Shown here: positions 45,031 to 52,848 of the stretch, piece after piece | How positions within the stretch are numbered: the stretch's first letter is position 1 | Layout of the letters: each line of letters opens with the position of its first letter | Assembly: GCF_004362715.1 (NCBI RefSeq) | Contig: NZ_SNYC01000006.1 | Coordinates: forward strand, 372,001-436,000 | Length of the DNA stretch: 64,000 bases | Reading direction: 5' to 3' | DNA from: Pedobacter metabolipauper | Lineage (GTDB): Bacteria > Bacteroidota > Bacteroidia > Sphingobacteriales > Sphingobacteriaceae | Translations under genes and position numbers: made by a program | Notes under the pieces: model-generated | What the model saw: only the letters and a program-made list of their open reading frames with translations | The model's database searches: none | Told to the model about the DNA's origin: nothing

Positions 45031-46215
45031 ATGAGTTATAATGAATATTGTTGTTATAAAGATCACATAATTTTTCTAAAAGAGAAAAATATTGAAAATC
45101 CAATCAACGTTTTGGATGAAGTTTATTCTAATAGAAGTGTAGAGAACCTGCAAAGCGATCTATGGAACCTATTTTGGACCATATTTAAGGCAGATGAGTG
45201 GCGAAAATACGATCCTCAGTATTTGTACAAAACCTACAAAGTTCTGGTCAAACTAATTGATGCTTTATGGTTGGTAAACGCCTATTCTCCTGGCATAAGC
45301 GAGGTAATAAAGCCTGAAAAAGATGTCCCGTCTGTAAGTTTAATGCGTACATTTAATCTCGTATTTCAGCACCATACCAACGACGAAGCTGAATTTAACG
45401 GACTGGAAAAGGAGAAAACCACCTTTCTTACCAATTTTTACGACAAATATTCTATTGGCTTTATTAAAAGTAACCTGCTTAACTATTTACAGATTGGGAT
45501 TGATGCATCTTATATGCATGCAGATAAGTACGACTATTTTGATCTGCAGGAATTTAATGTCATCTCTGAATTTTTAAGTCTAAGCGATTTAATTGAAGAA
45601 GGCTTTCACATTTACAAGAAGCTGTCTTTATCAACAGCCAAACTAGGTACCAATACGGAGTTAATTTATGCCATTGACCGTGACCATCCTACCCACCTGC
45701 ATGCTGAGGCCATTGCTTTACCTTCCTTAGCCGTAGATGATCTGCACCGGTATAGCCTGGATATTAATAACATGAAGCCCAGCCTTAATATTTGGAAAGC
45801 CTTGTTGTACAAAACTGACTTTTGGAAAAAAGCTGCCAATCCCGGAAACCTGCTTTACTATCAGCTATGCCTCTCTAAATTGATCGATGGGGTCTGGTTA
45901 CAGATCCAGGCCGGTGAACTGGACAGGATTGAAAACAACCATGCTGCTAAAGAAGGCGATCTATCGAAAACCATTAACAACAACCAGGAGGTCAAAAGGC
46001 TCTTTGGTACCATAAAGGAGTTTTTTGAGATCAGACCAATGCATGAATGGAAACTGTTGTTAGAAAAATGGCTGGATTGCGCACTCAGCAACACTTTCAT
46101 CCTGGAATCAGAAAAGGACCAAACAGACCTGGATTTCAAACAGATCTTAAAATTTATTGAAGCCAGTTATCTGTTCACCTTTTTTTTAGCCGATACTAAA
46201 AATTCGAATTCTTAA
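45031..46215 (+). CDS. Unknown 394-residue protein with internal duplication
   Basis: I do not recognise the family. The chain is helical, rich in Trp, Tyr and Phe, with no signal or membrane segment. It contains a tandem duplication of about 200 residues: SDLWNLFWTIFKADEWRKYD with YKTYKVLVKLIDALWL (about 42-81) matches LNIWKALLYKTDFWKKAANP with YYQLCLSKLIDGVWL (about 252-290), and later helices also align (TFLTNFYDKYSIGFIKSNLL versus RLFGTIKEFFEIRPMHEWKL). It is followed after 28 bases by the NT-HEPN gene and lies opposite the S24 repressor, so it belongs to the same regulated module. Confidence 0.8.
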   Translation: MSYNEYCCYKDHIIFLKEKNIENPINVLDEVYSNRSVENLQSDLWNLFWTIFKADEWRKYDPQYLYKTYKVLVKLIDALWLVNAYSPGISEVIKPEKDVPSVSLMRTFNLVFQHHTNDEAEFNGLEKEKTTFLTNFYDKYSIGFIKSNLLNYLQIGIDASYMHADKYDYFDLQEFNVISEFLSLSDLIEEGFHIYKKLSLSTAKLGTNTELIYAIDRDHPTHLHAEAIALPSLAVDDLHRYSLDINNMKPSLNIWKALLYKTDFWKKAANPGNLLYYQLCLSKLIDGVWLQIQAGELDRIENNHAAKEGDLSKTINNNQEVKRLFGTIKEFFEIRPMHEWKLLLEKWLDCALSNTFILESEKDQTDLDFKQILKFIEASYLFTFFLADTKNSNS

Positions 46216-46243
46216 TTATCATACACTCATAAAACCCAACAAC

Positions 46244-47158
46244 ATGAAAAATCCACAAACAACATTGAAGAGCGTAATTGATACCATCTGTCAAAAAGTA
46301 TCGCCAGAGAAGATCATTTGTTTTGGCAGCACCGAAAAAATGGAGGTTAGTTCAAGCTGCTTTAAGGATCAGGATGCAGAAACAGAATTTAACCCGCGAA
46401 ACAACTATAGTTTATTGGTTGTTCCTGCCAAACAAGAACGGCTCACCAACACTACAATTCAGAAATCTGCAGAGCAAAGTGTTAAAGGCTTTGCTAACAT
46501 TGCCGTAATTACCCACAGAATGGATGAGATTAATCTGGCCATTAAAAAAGGAAGTACCTTTTTTAGCACCCTTCACAAAAAGGGAACCATTTTATTTGAT
46601 GCCAAGAAAGAACCTTTTGTTATTCCGGCAACAATGCCAATTATAACTTCTGAAGCTTTAAAAAGAGAAAAATTCTGGTTTCACTGGTTTAACCTCTCCG
46701 ATGAGTTTTTAATGGGTGCGCATTTCTATGCTTCCGAGCGCAAAAATGGCCTGGCTATTTTTATGATCCACCAAACACTTTGTCACTGTTATTCTGGTAT
46801 GCTCCGCGTATTAACCGGCTATCATGCCGGCAGCAATGGTCTGAGAAGGTTATCCAAAATTACGGAAAACATCCTGCCGGAATCTAACTTTATTTTAGCC
46901 CGTAATACACCAGCAGAATCACGTTTAACCAATTTATTAATGGGAGGCTTTGATGATTCCCGCTATCTCAATAAAGTTAACGCTACCAATGATGATGTAA
47001 CTGAACTGATCACACGTGCAGAAAAAGTTCTTGAATTTTCAGATACAGTCTGCCTTTCACACATTCAAAAGATAAAGGATAGTGAGAACAACAAGAGCCT
47101 TGAAAGCGTTGAAAGCCGTGAGAACATTAACAGCAATCAACGCCGTATTTGTCATTAA
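46244..47158 (+). CDS. Nucleotidyltransferase-HEPN fusion protein with degenerate NT site
   Basis: A 304-residue protein. The N-terminal half has the MNT-type nucleotidyltransferase frame (IICFGSTEK at about 25-33), but the usual SDYDLLVV reads NNYSLLVV at 53-60, so both catalytic aspartates are gone. The C-terminal half (about 145-275) is a HEPN domain (FMIHQTLCHCYSGMLRVLTG, GLRRLSKI) whose RNase-type R-x4-6-H motif is not evident. The last 25 residues are polar and probably disordered. Such fusions occur near conjugative or defence genes in Bacteroidota. Second gene of the unit under the S24 repressor. Confidence 0.8.
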   Translation: MKNPQTTLKSVIDTICQKVSPEKIICFGSTEKMEVSSSCFKDQDAETEFNPRNNYSLLVVPAKQERLTNTTIQKSAEQSVKGFANIAVITHRMDEINLAIKKGSTFFSTLHKKGTILFDAKKEPFVIPATMPIITSEALKREKFWFHWFNLSDEFLMGAHFYASERKNGLAIFMIHQTLCHCYSGMLRVLTGYHAGSNGLRRLSKITENILPESNFILARNTPAESRLTNLLMGGFDDSRYLNKVNATNDDVTELITRAEKVLEFSDTVCLSHIQKIKDSENNKSLESVESRENINSNQRRICH

Positions 47159-47193
47159 TAAATAGAGTATGGAGGAGAATTGCGAGTTGAGTT

Positions 47194-47253
47194 GGCTGTC
47201 TAAAGTCGTCATCTTATGGTTTACGCCACAGAGCATGCCGGGTTTAGACAGCC
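47194..47253. repeat. Inverted repeat after the NT-HEPN gene
   Basis: An 11-bp perfect inverted repeat GGCTGTCTAAA/TTTAGACAGCC at 47194-47204 and 47243-47253 with a 38-base interior. It lies between convergent genes and could be a large terminator hairpin or the ends of a small repeat element. No T run follows on either strand at once. Confidence 0.6.
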
Positions 47254-47266
47254 CATTCAAATTTAT

Positions 47267-48229
47267 TTATTTCTTTAATCCAATTTCTCGCAGCCTTTCG
47301 TCGAGGTATTCTCCTGCAGTCATATCTTCATAAACTTTAGGATGTTCGGCATCAATACAGGAAGGTAAACTGGTTAGGTCCATATTTAAGCGTGGGTGCA
47401 AAAAGAAGGGCACAGAAAATCTTGAAGTTTTCATCAATTCACGCGGAGGATTAACCACCCTGTGCGTGGTAGACCTTAATTTGTTATTCGTCAGTCTTTG
47501 CAGCATATCGCCTACATTAACAACAATATCTGTATGCTGTGCTTTAATAGGCAGCCATTCGTTACTTCTTGTTAATACTTCCAGCCCATCTGCACTCGCA
47601 CCAATCAATAAGGTAATCAGGTTTATATCTTCGTGTGCACCTGCCCTTACTGCATCGTCTGGTAATGCTTCAGGATCCTGAATCGGGAAATAATGGATCC
47701 CTCTCAATATAGAATTGCCATTGTGCACATGCGGATCAAAATAACCAATAGGCAGGTCCAGGTAAGTAGCTATGGCCCGCAGCAAATGTTTACCATTTTC
47801 TTCCAGGCGCCGGTAGGTTTCCATAGTTACTGCATTAAAATCCGCAATTTCTTCTACTACCTCATTGTCCGGATAGTCCGCTTTAACAGGGTCACCGTCT
47901 GTTACTTCCTGACCAATTTGCCAAAATTCTTTCAGATCAGCGGTTTTTGCTCCTTTAGCGGTTTCTTTACCCGCACTGGTATATCCGCGCTGTCCGGCAA
48001 GCTCAATCTTTTCATACTTTTTCTTCTGCTCCAGAGAAAGGCTAAACATAGCCTGGATGTTCTGATAAAGCTTATCGATCAACTCCTGACTTAAGCCATG
48101 GTTGGTAATGGTTACAAAACCTGAATCGTTAAACGCTCTACCCAGTTCATCGGAGAATTTTTTACGCTGTGATTCATCTCCATTCACATAAGAGTTCAAA
48201 TCTAAAGTAGGGATATAAGGTGCTGACAT
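47267..48229 (-). CDS. Isopenicillin N synthase-like 2-oxoglutarate/Fe(II) oxygenase
   Basis: A 320-residue non-haem iron oxygenase. An N-terminal DIOX_N region (PTLDLNSYVNGDESQRKKFS, SGFVTITNHGLSQELIDKLY) precedes the double-stranded beta-helix with the iron triad in GAHEDINLITLL and THRVVNPP, and the 2-oxoglutarate/substrate arginine in RFSVPFFLHP. The family covers many oxidations, so the substrate is unknown. It is monocistronic and convergent to the NT-HEPN gene. A near-consensus box TAATTTTA lies about 14 bases before the ATG. Confidence 0.9.
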   Translation of the reverse strand: MSAPYIPTLDLNSYVNGDESQRKKFSDELGRAFNDSGFVTITNHGLSQELIDKLYQNIQAMFSLSLEQKKKYEKIELAGQRGYTSAGKETAKGAKTADLKEFWQIGQEVTDGDPVKADYPDNEVVEEIADFNAVTMETYRRLEENGKHLLRAIATYLDLPIGYFDPHVHNGNSILRGIHYFPIQDPEALPDDAVRAGAHEDINLITLLIGASADGLEVLTRSNEWLPIKAQHTDIVVNVGDMLQRLTNNKLRSTTHRVVNPPRELMKTSRFSVPFFLHPRLNMDLTSLPSCIDAEHPKVYEDMTAGEYLDERLREIGLKK

Positions 48230-48469
48230 TTGATCTGTTTTAAAATTAATACCCTCTAATTTAAGAAACTATTGTTAATAACCGTCAAATACAAGGTCAT
48301 AACAATTATAAAATTCTGGAAATAAATCCATTAAGTTATTCACAAAGCAAGCCCTCCATACTCCATTATCAGCACATTGTCAACTTAAAACCACAAACCT
48401 GATGATATAAAACTATATCGAAAATGCTTACGTAATTTTACATAACAAATGATTCCTAAATTCTATATC

Positions 48470-49069
48470 ATGAAAAATATATTCATACTGGCTTTAATTC
48501 TATTATCTGCAGGCAGTGCAGATGCACAGTCTAAGAAGTTACAAAAGGCCACATTCGGAAACGGGTGTTTTTGGTGCTCAGAAGCTGTATTTCAGCGTCT
48601 GAATGGCGTAACAAGTGTTCGTTCCGGATATGAGGGCGGCGATGTACCAAACCCAACCTACGAAGATGTATGTACCGGATCAACCGGACATGCTGAAGTG
48701 ATTGAGGTTACCTACGATCCTCAAAAAATAAAGTACGATGAACTTTTAGAGGTTTTCTGGAAAACACATGACCCTACTACATTAAACCGCCAGGGTGCCG
48801 ATGTTGGTACACAATACCGTTCTGTTATCTTTTATCACAATGATGAGCAGAAAGCAATTGCAGAGAAATATAAAAAGGAACTAAATGCCAGCAAGGCTTT
48901 TGGGAATCCTGTGGTTACCGCAATCAGCAAAGCATCTGCATTCTATGTAGCAGAAAACTATCACCAGGATTATTATAACAAAAATGGCAATCAGCCATAC
49001 TGCCGTGCGGTCATCTTACCAAAAATGGAGAAGCTGGAGAAGATCTTTAAAGCAAAGCTGAAACCGTAA
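48470..49069 (+). CDS. msrA: Exported peptide methionine sulfoxide reductase A
   Basis: A 199-residue MsrA with a signal peptide (MKNIFILALILLSAGSADAQ). The catalytic motif GNGCFWCSEAVF is at about 32-43, followed by the family GYEGGDVPNPTYEDVCTGST and HAEVIEVTYDP and a C-terminal NYHQDYY. It repairs oxidised methionine in periplasmic proteins. The ATG at 48470 (signal start) is preferred over one seven codons upstream. A strong terminator follows. Confidence 0.94.
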   Translation: MKNIFILALILLSAGSADAQSKKLQKATFGNGCFWCSEAVFQRLNGVTSVRSGYEGGDVPNPTYEDVCTGSTGHAEVIEVTYDPQKIKYDELLEVFWKTHDPTTLNRQGADVGTQYRSVIFYHNDEQKAIAEKYKKELNASKAFGNPVVTAISKASAFYVAENYHQDYYNKNGNQPYCRAVILPKMEKLEKIFKAKLKP

Positions 49070-49096
49070 TACAGGCGCGTATCCGTAATTAGACAT

Positions 49097-49133
49097 AAAA
49101 AAAGGTGACGAAAATATTCCGTCACCTTTTTTT
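49097..49133. terminator. Bidirectional rho-independent terminator between msrA and the SGNH gene
   Basis: A perfect 14-bp stem, AAAAAAAGGTGACG (49097-49110) with its complement at 49120-49133, loop of nine bases. The A and T arms give a T run for both convergent genes. Confidence 0.88.
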
Positions 49134-49153
49134 ATGTTCAAAAACGAGAACCT

Positions 49154-50461
49154 TTATGGATATAAAGTCCCCCTGTATTTGCTGGCATCAACTGTTGGTA
49201 TGCTTGATGAATATTTTGAATTGATTGCTTTTATAAACTCATTGGCTACAATAGCATATCCCAATGGGGTAAGGTGTATCCCATCCAATGAAAATAGGTT
49301 ACCCCTAATAAATTCAGCACTTACGCCTACGCCATTAACCTTAGTACCTGCACCGTATTCTTTTAACAATGCACCGGCATCAACAATAGCCAGGTTACTG
49401 GTGTTGGCAGCTGCCTTAATCGTTGCATTATAACTGTTTGTAAAGTCTATTACCACTGCTACTTCGTCTTTATCCAATGCATATTTATTTTCAATTGGGT
49501 TTGCAGGGCTTAAGCCATAAGGACCTTTTAAGGGGTCGTTAACTCCAAATACACCGTCAGAACTTAAGGTAAGCGTAAACAGGTCTTCTGCTGTTGCTGC
49601 TCTGGCTACACCAGCTCCTGTTCTTAGATAAAGCGTATTTACATTTGCACCGGCAGGCGTTGCCCTAACTGCAGCAAGTAACGAGGCCAGGGTAACTGTT
49701 CTGAAATAAGGGGTAATTGTAATATCCGGAATCGTGGCTACTACCCCTTTAGCTCCTTTTGAAGTAAGACGGGCCAAAACGCTGGCATATTTGGTACTGA
49801 ATGTAGTTTTAAGTGTAGGAACATCTCCGGCACCACCGCTGCTCGCATACCCTAATATATCATTACCACCAAGCCACATGCTAAAGAATGTAAAATCCTT
49901 CTGCATTACAAAATCAATATAGCTGGTATTATTAGTACCGGCATTACCTGGCAAAAGACGCTCAAAATAGCCGTTAAAATTGCCATAAGGAGCCAGATCT
50001 GCATTGTCCAGCTTTATACCCGGAACACCATAATTATTGATGTCACCTGTATATTTAGTATACAGGATCACATTTCCAACGGGAGGAATATTAACCTGTC
50101 CGCGAACGGCAGTCTGTGTAGTTACCCTTTCAATGTTTGGCGTTCCATCTGCTTTAAAACCAGCAAACCGAAGGTATCCGGAACCGTTAAACTGAGCCTC
50201 ACTAAAGAGCGGACTGGTAAAACTACCACCACCTACGGCTTTCATCTGTCCGGCAATAATTTCAGGAAAAGAATTCTTTTGTCCTTCCAGGTACAAGCCT
50301 CCGTCAGCAAATCCGGATGTTAATGAATTTCCAAGGGCTACATACCTGGAAAAGTCGGCATTACCTTTAGAAGGGGTAACCTCGCTAAGCTCTGGCTTGC
50401 ATGAAGCAACCGAAACAACGGCAATGGCCAGTATACTTTTAACTATATAATTCGATTTCAT
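49154..50461 (-). CDS. SGNH/GDSL-family lipoprotein hydrolase
   Basis: A 435-residue lipoprotein (lipobox VASC, cysteine at residue 21). The SGNH blocks are visible: YVALGNSLTSGF (block I, about 40-51, serine nucleophile), GVPGIKLDNA, WLGGNDILGY (block III) and SLDGIHLTPLGYAIVANEF (block V with the Asp-x-x-His pair). It acts as an esterase or lipase at the cell surface. It is followed by a FadL-like porin gene upstream by 41 bases on the same strand, a pairing often seen in this phylum, which suggests lipid or fatty-acid ester uptake. Confidence 0.9.
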   Translation of the reverse strand: MKSNYIVKSILAIAVVSVASCKPELSEVTPSKGNADFSRYVALGNSLTSGFADGGLYLEGQKNSFPEIIAGQMKAVGGGSFTSPLFSEAQFNGSGYLRFAGFKADGTPNIERVTTQTAVRGQVNIPPVGNVILYTKYTGDINNYGVPGIKLDNADLAPYGNFNGYFERLLPGNAGTNNTSYIDFVMQKDFTFFSMWLGGNDILGYASSGGAGDVPTLKTTFSTKYASVLARLTSKGAKGVVATIPDITITPYFRTVTLASLLAAVRATPAGANVNTLYLRTGAGVARAATAEDLFTLTLSSDGVFGVNDPLKGPYGLSPANPIENKYALDKDEVAVVIDFTNSYNATIKAAANTSNLAIVDAGALLKEYGAGTKVNGVGVSAEFIRGNLFSLDGIHLTPLGYAIVANEFIKAINSKYSSSIPTVDASKYRGTLYP

Positions 50462-50502
50462 TATAGAAAATTTTAAATGTTGATGGATACGGTGTTTAGC
50501 AA

Positions 50503-51717
50503 TTAGAATTTATAAGAAAGAGAGATCCCTGGAATGTAGGCTTTTGTTTTATACTCACCGCTCAGGCCAGACTCAAAGTTGGTCTGTTTTCTGCTCATTA
50601 CGTCTTCGTATAAAAATGAAAGATCCATTCCAAAACCCTTTGTACCATGATAGCCAATACCTGCACTTAATAGCAGTCTGTCTGCATCAGGAACTTCAGC
50701 AGTCACATATCCATCATCAACAGGCGTAAAAGCATAACCAATACCCGCTCTTAATGCAAGCTTAGCTGTGGTTTGATGTTGAAACCCTAACCTTAAAGCT
50801 GCTGCATCGTGGTAATTACGCGGAGATTCTGTATCCTGAATGGTGGTATTGTTATTATAATCGAACGCCAAAACCTTATAGGTATTCCAGTGTACCCAGT
50901 TTACATCCAGTGCCATCGTTAGCTTTTCTGAAGGATAAAAACCAAATCCGATGGAAGAGGTAGCCGGTAAAGGCAGGGCAGCAGTGAATTTTGTTGGCAA
51001 GGTAGGCTGTAATGAATTGGGGCCAGCAAAGATGGCATCCCCATCCTTAACATTTGCAGTTACCTGCGACCGGTGAGTAACGCCAATGGTAATGCCAACC
51101 TCTGTTTTTACATATATACCTGCATTCCATCCAAAATCTTTAGTATCTCCTTTTAGCTGCGCGGTACCTGGCTGACCATTACTTTGGTTTATTGGTAAGG
51201 CTTGTCTCAAATCTACTTTACCCAATGAATAAACCAATCCACCACCAATACCAATATGATCGGTAATCTTTAAACTTAAAGTTGGCTGAATATAAATAGC
51301 CTGCAGATCAAGTGATGTAACGGTATACTTGCCCGTCCAGTCTTCTTTCCAGTGCATGGCCCCGCCAAAAGGAGTATATATACCTACTCCAAAGCGGAGG
51401 CGGTTAGCCGGAGATCCAAAAACCGCGTATCCCATAATCGGAGTTGCTATTTTATCTTTATTGTATTCGGTAAGGTTAGATCCAGTTTGACGGAAGGCCG
51501 TTTTCAGGTAAAGCGGACTAATACCTGCCTGAACACCATTTTGCTGCAGGAAAGAAACAGCTCCGGGATTAAAAAATATGGCAGCTTCATCTAAGGCCAG
51601 TCCGGTTCCGGCACCACCCATTGCCGTTTGCTTTTGCCCTTGAAGGTTAACCTGAAATGATTGGGCAAAACCAAAAACAGGTACTGACAGTAAAAAACTG
51701 AGTAGGATCTTTTTCAT
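50503..51717 (-). CDS. FadL/OmpP1-family outer-membrane transport protein
   Basis: A 404-residue beta-barrel. The signal peptide (MKKILLSFLLSVPVFGFAQ) is followed by the family start SFQVNLQGQKQTAMGGAGTG, in which the NPA-like hatch segment appears as FFNPGAVSFLQQ (about 48-59), and the C-terminus ends with GISLSYKF, a typical barrel signal. It imports hydrophobic compounds. First gene of a two-gene unit with the SGNH hydrolase. Confidence 0.93.
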   Translation of the reverse strand: MKKILLSFLLSVPVFGFAQSFQVNLQGQKQTAMGGAGTGLALDEAAIFFNPGAVSFLQQNGVQAGISPLYLKTAFRQTGSNLTEYNKDKIATPIMGYAVFGSPANRLRFGVGIYTPFGGAMHWKEDWTGKYTVTSLDLQAIYIQPTLSLKITDHIGIGGGLVYSLGKVDLRQALPINQSNGQPGTAQLKGDTKDFGWNAGIYVKTEVGITIGVTHRSQVTANVKDGDAIFAGPNSLQPTLPTKFTAALPLPATSSIGFGFYPSEKLTMALDVNWVHWNTYKVLAFDYNNNTTIQDTESPRNYHDAAALRLGFQHQTTAKLALRAGIGYAFTPVDDGYVTAEVPDADRLLLSAGIGYHGTKGFGMDLSFLYEDVMSRKQTNFESGLSGEYKTKAYIPGISLSYKF

Positions 51718-52053
51718 ATTTGATTAGAATTAATTGCACTATAACGCATTAAAATGACAGATTTAATGAATGTATGTTTAAACACAACAAATTTTTCAAT
51801 GATGTGTTTTAGCAATCCAATAAAACTATGCTCGCATAATAACTATTTCCAATTTATAGCATAATCAATAAGATTCCAAATCTTAAAATTATTTGTTCAT
51901 CTAATCGCTGCATATCATAAAAAAGTCATAAACTGCTGTATTTCACCTTGGTATTATTAACATAAGTATATTTGCTAACACCGTTATTTTATTGGCCTAA
52001 TGTGGTCAAAAATCAATAACTGACAATTAAGAAAATTAAATAATACAAATATT
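51718..52053. other. Intergenic region between the FadL-like and nitroreductase genes
   Basis: About 335 AT-rich bases. A full -7 box TATATTTG lies at 51967-51974, giving a leader of about 75 bases to the nitroreductase. Nothing else is supportable. Confidence 0.5.
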
Positions 52054-52686
52054 ATGAGTTTAATAGAAGCCTTAAACTGGCGTTATGCTACTAAGAAAAT
52101 GAATGGTGAAAAAGTTTCACAAGATAAAGTTGACCAGATTATTGCTGCAGCGCATCTTGCACCAACATCATCAGGTTTACAGCCATTCAAAGTTATTGTG
52201 GTTACTAACCCAGAATTAAAAGAGAAGATCAAAGCACTTGCTTTCGGACAAGGTCAGATTACCGATTGTTCGCACTTATTGATCTTTGCCGCATGGGAAA
52301 ATTATACAGAAGAAAAGATTAGAGCTGTTTTTGCAAACCTAAACAGTGAGCGTGGTTTACCTGAATCTGCAACGGCAGACTATATGAACATGCTGATCAC
52401 AAATTATACCGGCAGATCTGCTGAAGAGAATTTCGTTCATGCGGCTAAACAAGCCTATATTGGTTTTGGTATTGCGTTAACCGAAGCGGCATTACTAAAA
52501 GTAGATGCTACGCCAATGGAAGGTTTTGATCCGGCAGGACTTGATGAGCTGCTTGGTTTAAAAGAACAAGGCTTACGCAGTGTAACCCTGTTGCCTTTGG
52601 GATACAGAGATGAAGCTGGCGACTGGCTGGTAAATCTGAAAAAAGTTCGCAGACCTTTAGAAGATTTTGTAATCGAAATGAACTAA
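52054..52686 (+). CDS. NAD(P)H-dependent nitroreductase-family oxidoreductase
   Basis: A 210-residue FMN enzyme of the NfsB/YfkO type. Start MSLIEALNWRYATKKMNGEK, FMN contacts in APTSSGLQPFKVIVV and AKQAYIGFGIALTEAALLKV, and the C-terminal LLPLGYRDEAGDW. It probably reduces quinones or nitro compounds as a dimer. Monocistronic, closed by a strong terminator. Confidence 0.93.
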   Translation: MSLIEALNWRYATKKMNGEKVSQDKVDQIIAAAHLAPTSSGLQPFKVIVVTNPELKEKIKALAFGQGQITDCSHLLIFAAWENYTEEKIRAVFANLNSERGLPESATADYMNMLITNYTGRSAEENFVHAAKQAYIGFGIALTEAALLKVDATPMEGFDPAGLDELLGLKEQGLRSVTLLPLGYRDEAGDWLVNLKKVRRPLEDFVIEMN

Positions 52687-52707
52687 TAAATACTTGCCAT
52701 TTACAAG

Positions 52708-52738
52708 AAGCTACCCCAAACGCGGGGTAGCTTTTTTT
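52708..52738 (+). terminator. Rho-independent terminator after the nitroreductase gene
   Basis: A perfect 10-bp stem AAGCTACCCC/GGGGTAGCTT, 6-base loop and a run of seven T residues. Confidence 0.9.
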
Positions 52739-52848
52739 GTATACTGATGGCCTTAAAACTGTCAAAAAATGTTAAACATGTGAGGTAAATGCCCTAATAA
52801 AGTCTTAAATGAATATATTAGCACTATTCATAGTATACATATATTTTA

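Noticed and set aside
44241-47158. Prophage
   Set aside because: Only the S24-like repressor is phage-like; there is no integrase, structural gene, attachment repeat or tRNA target in the window.
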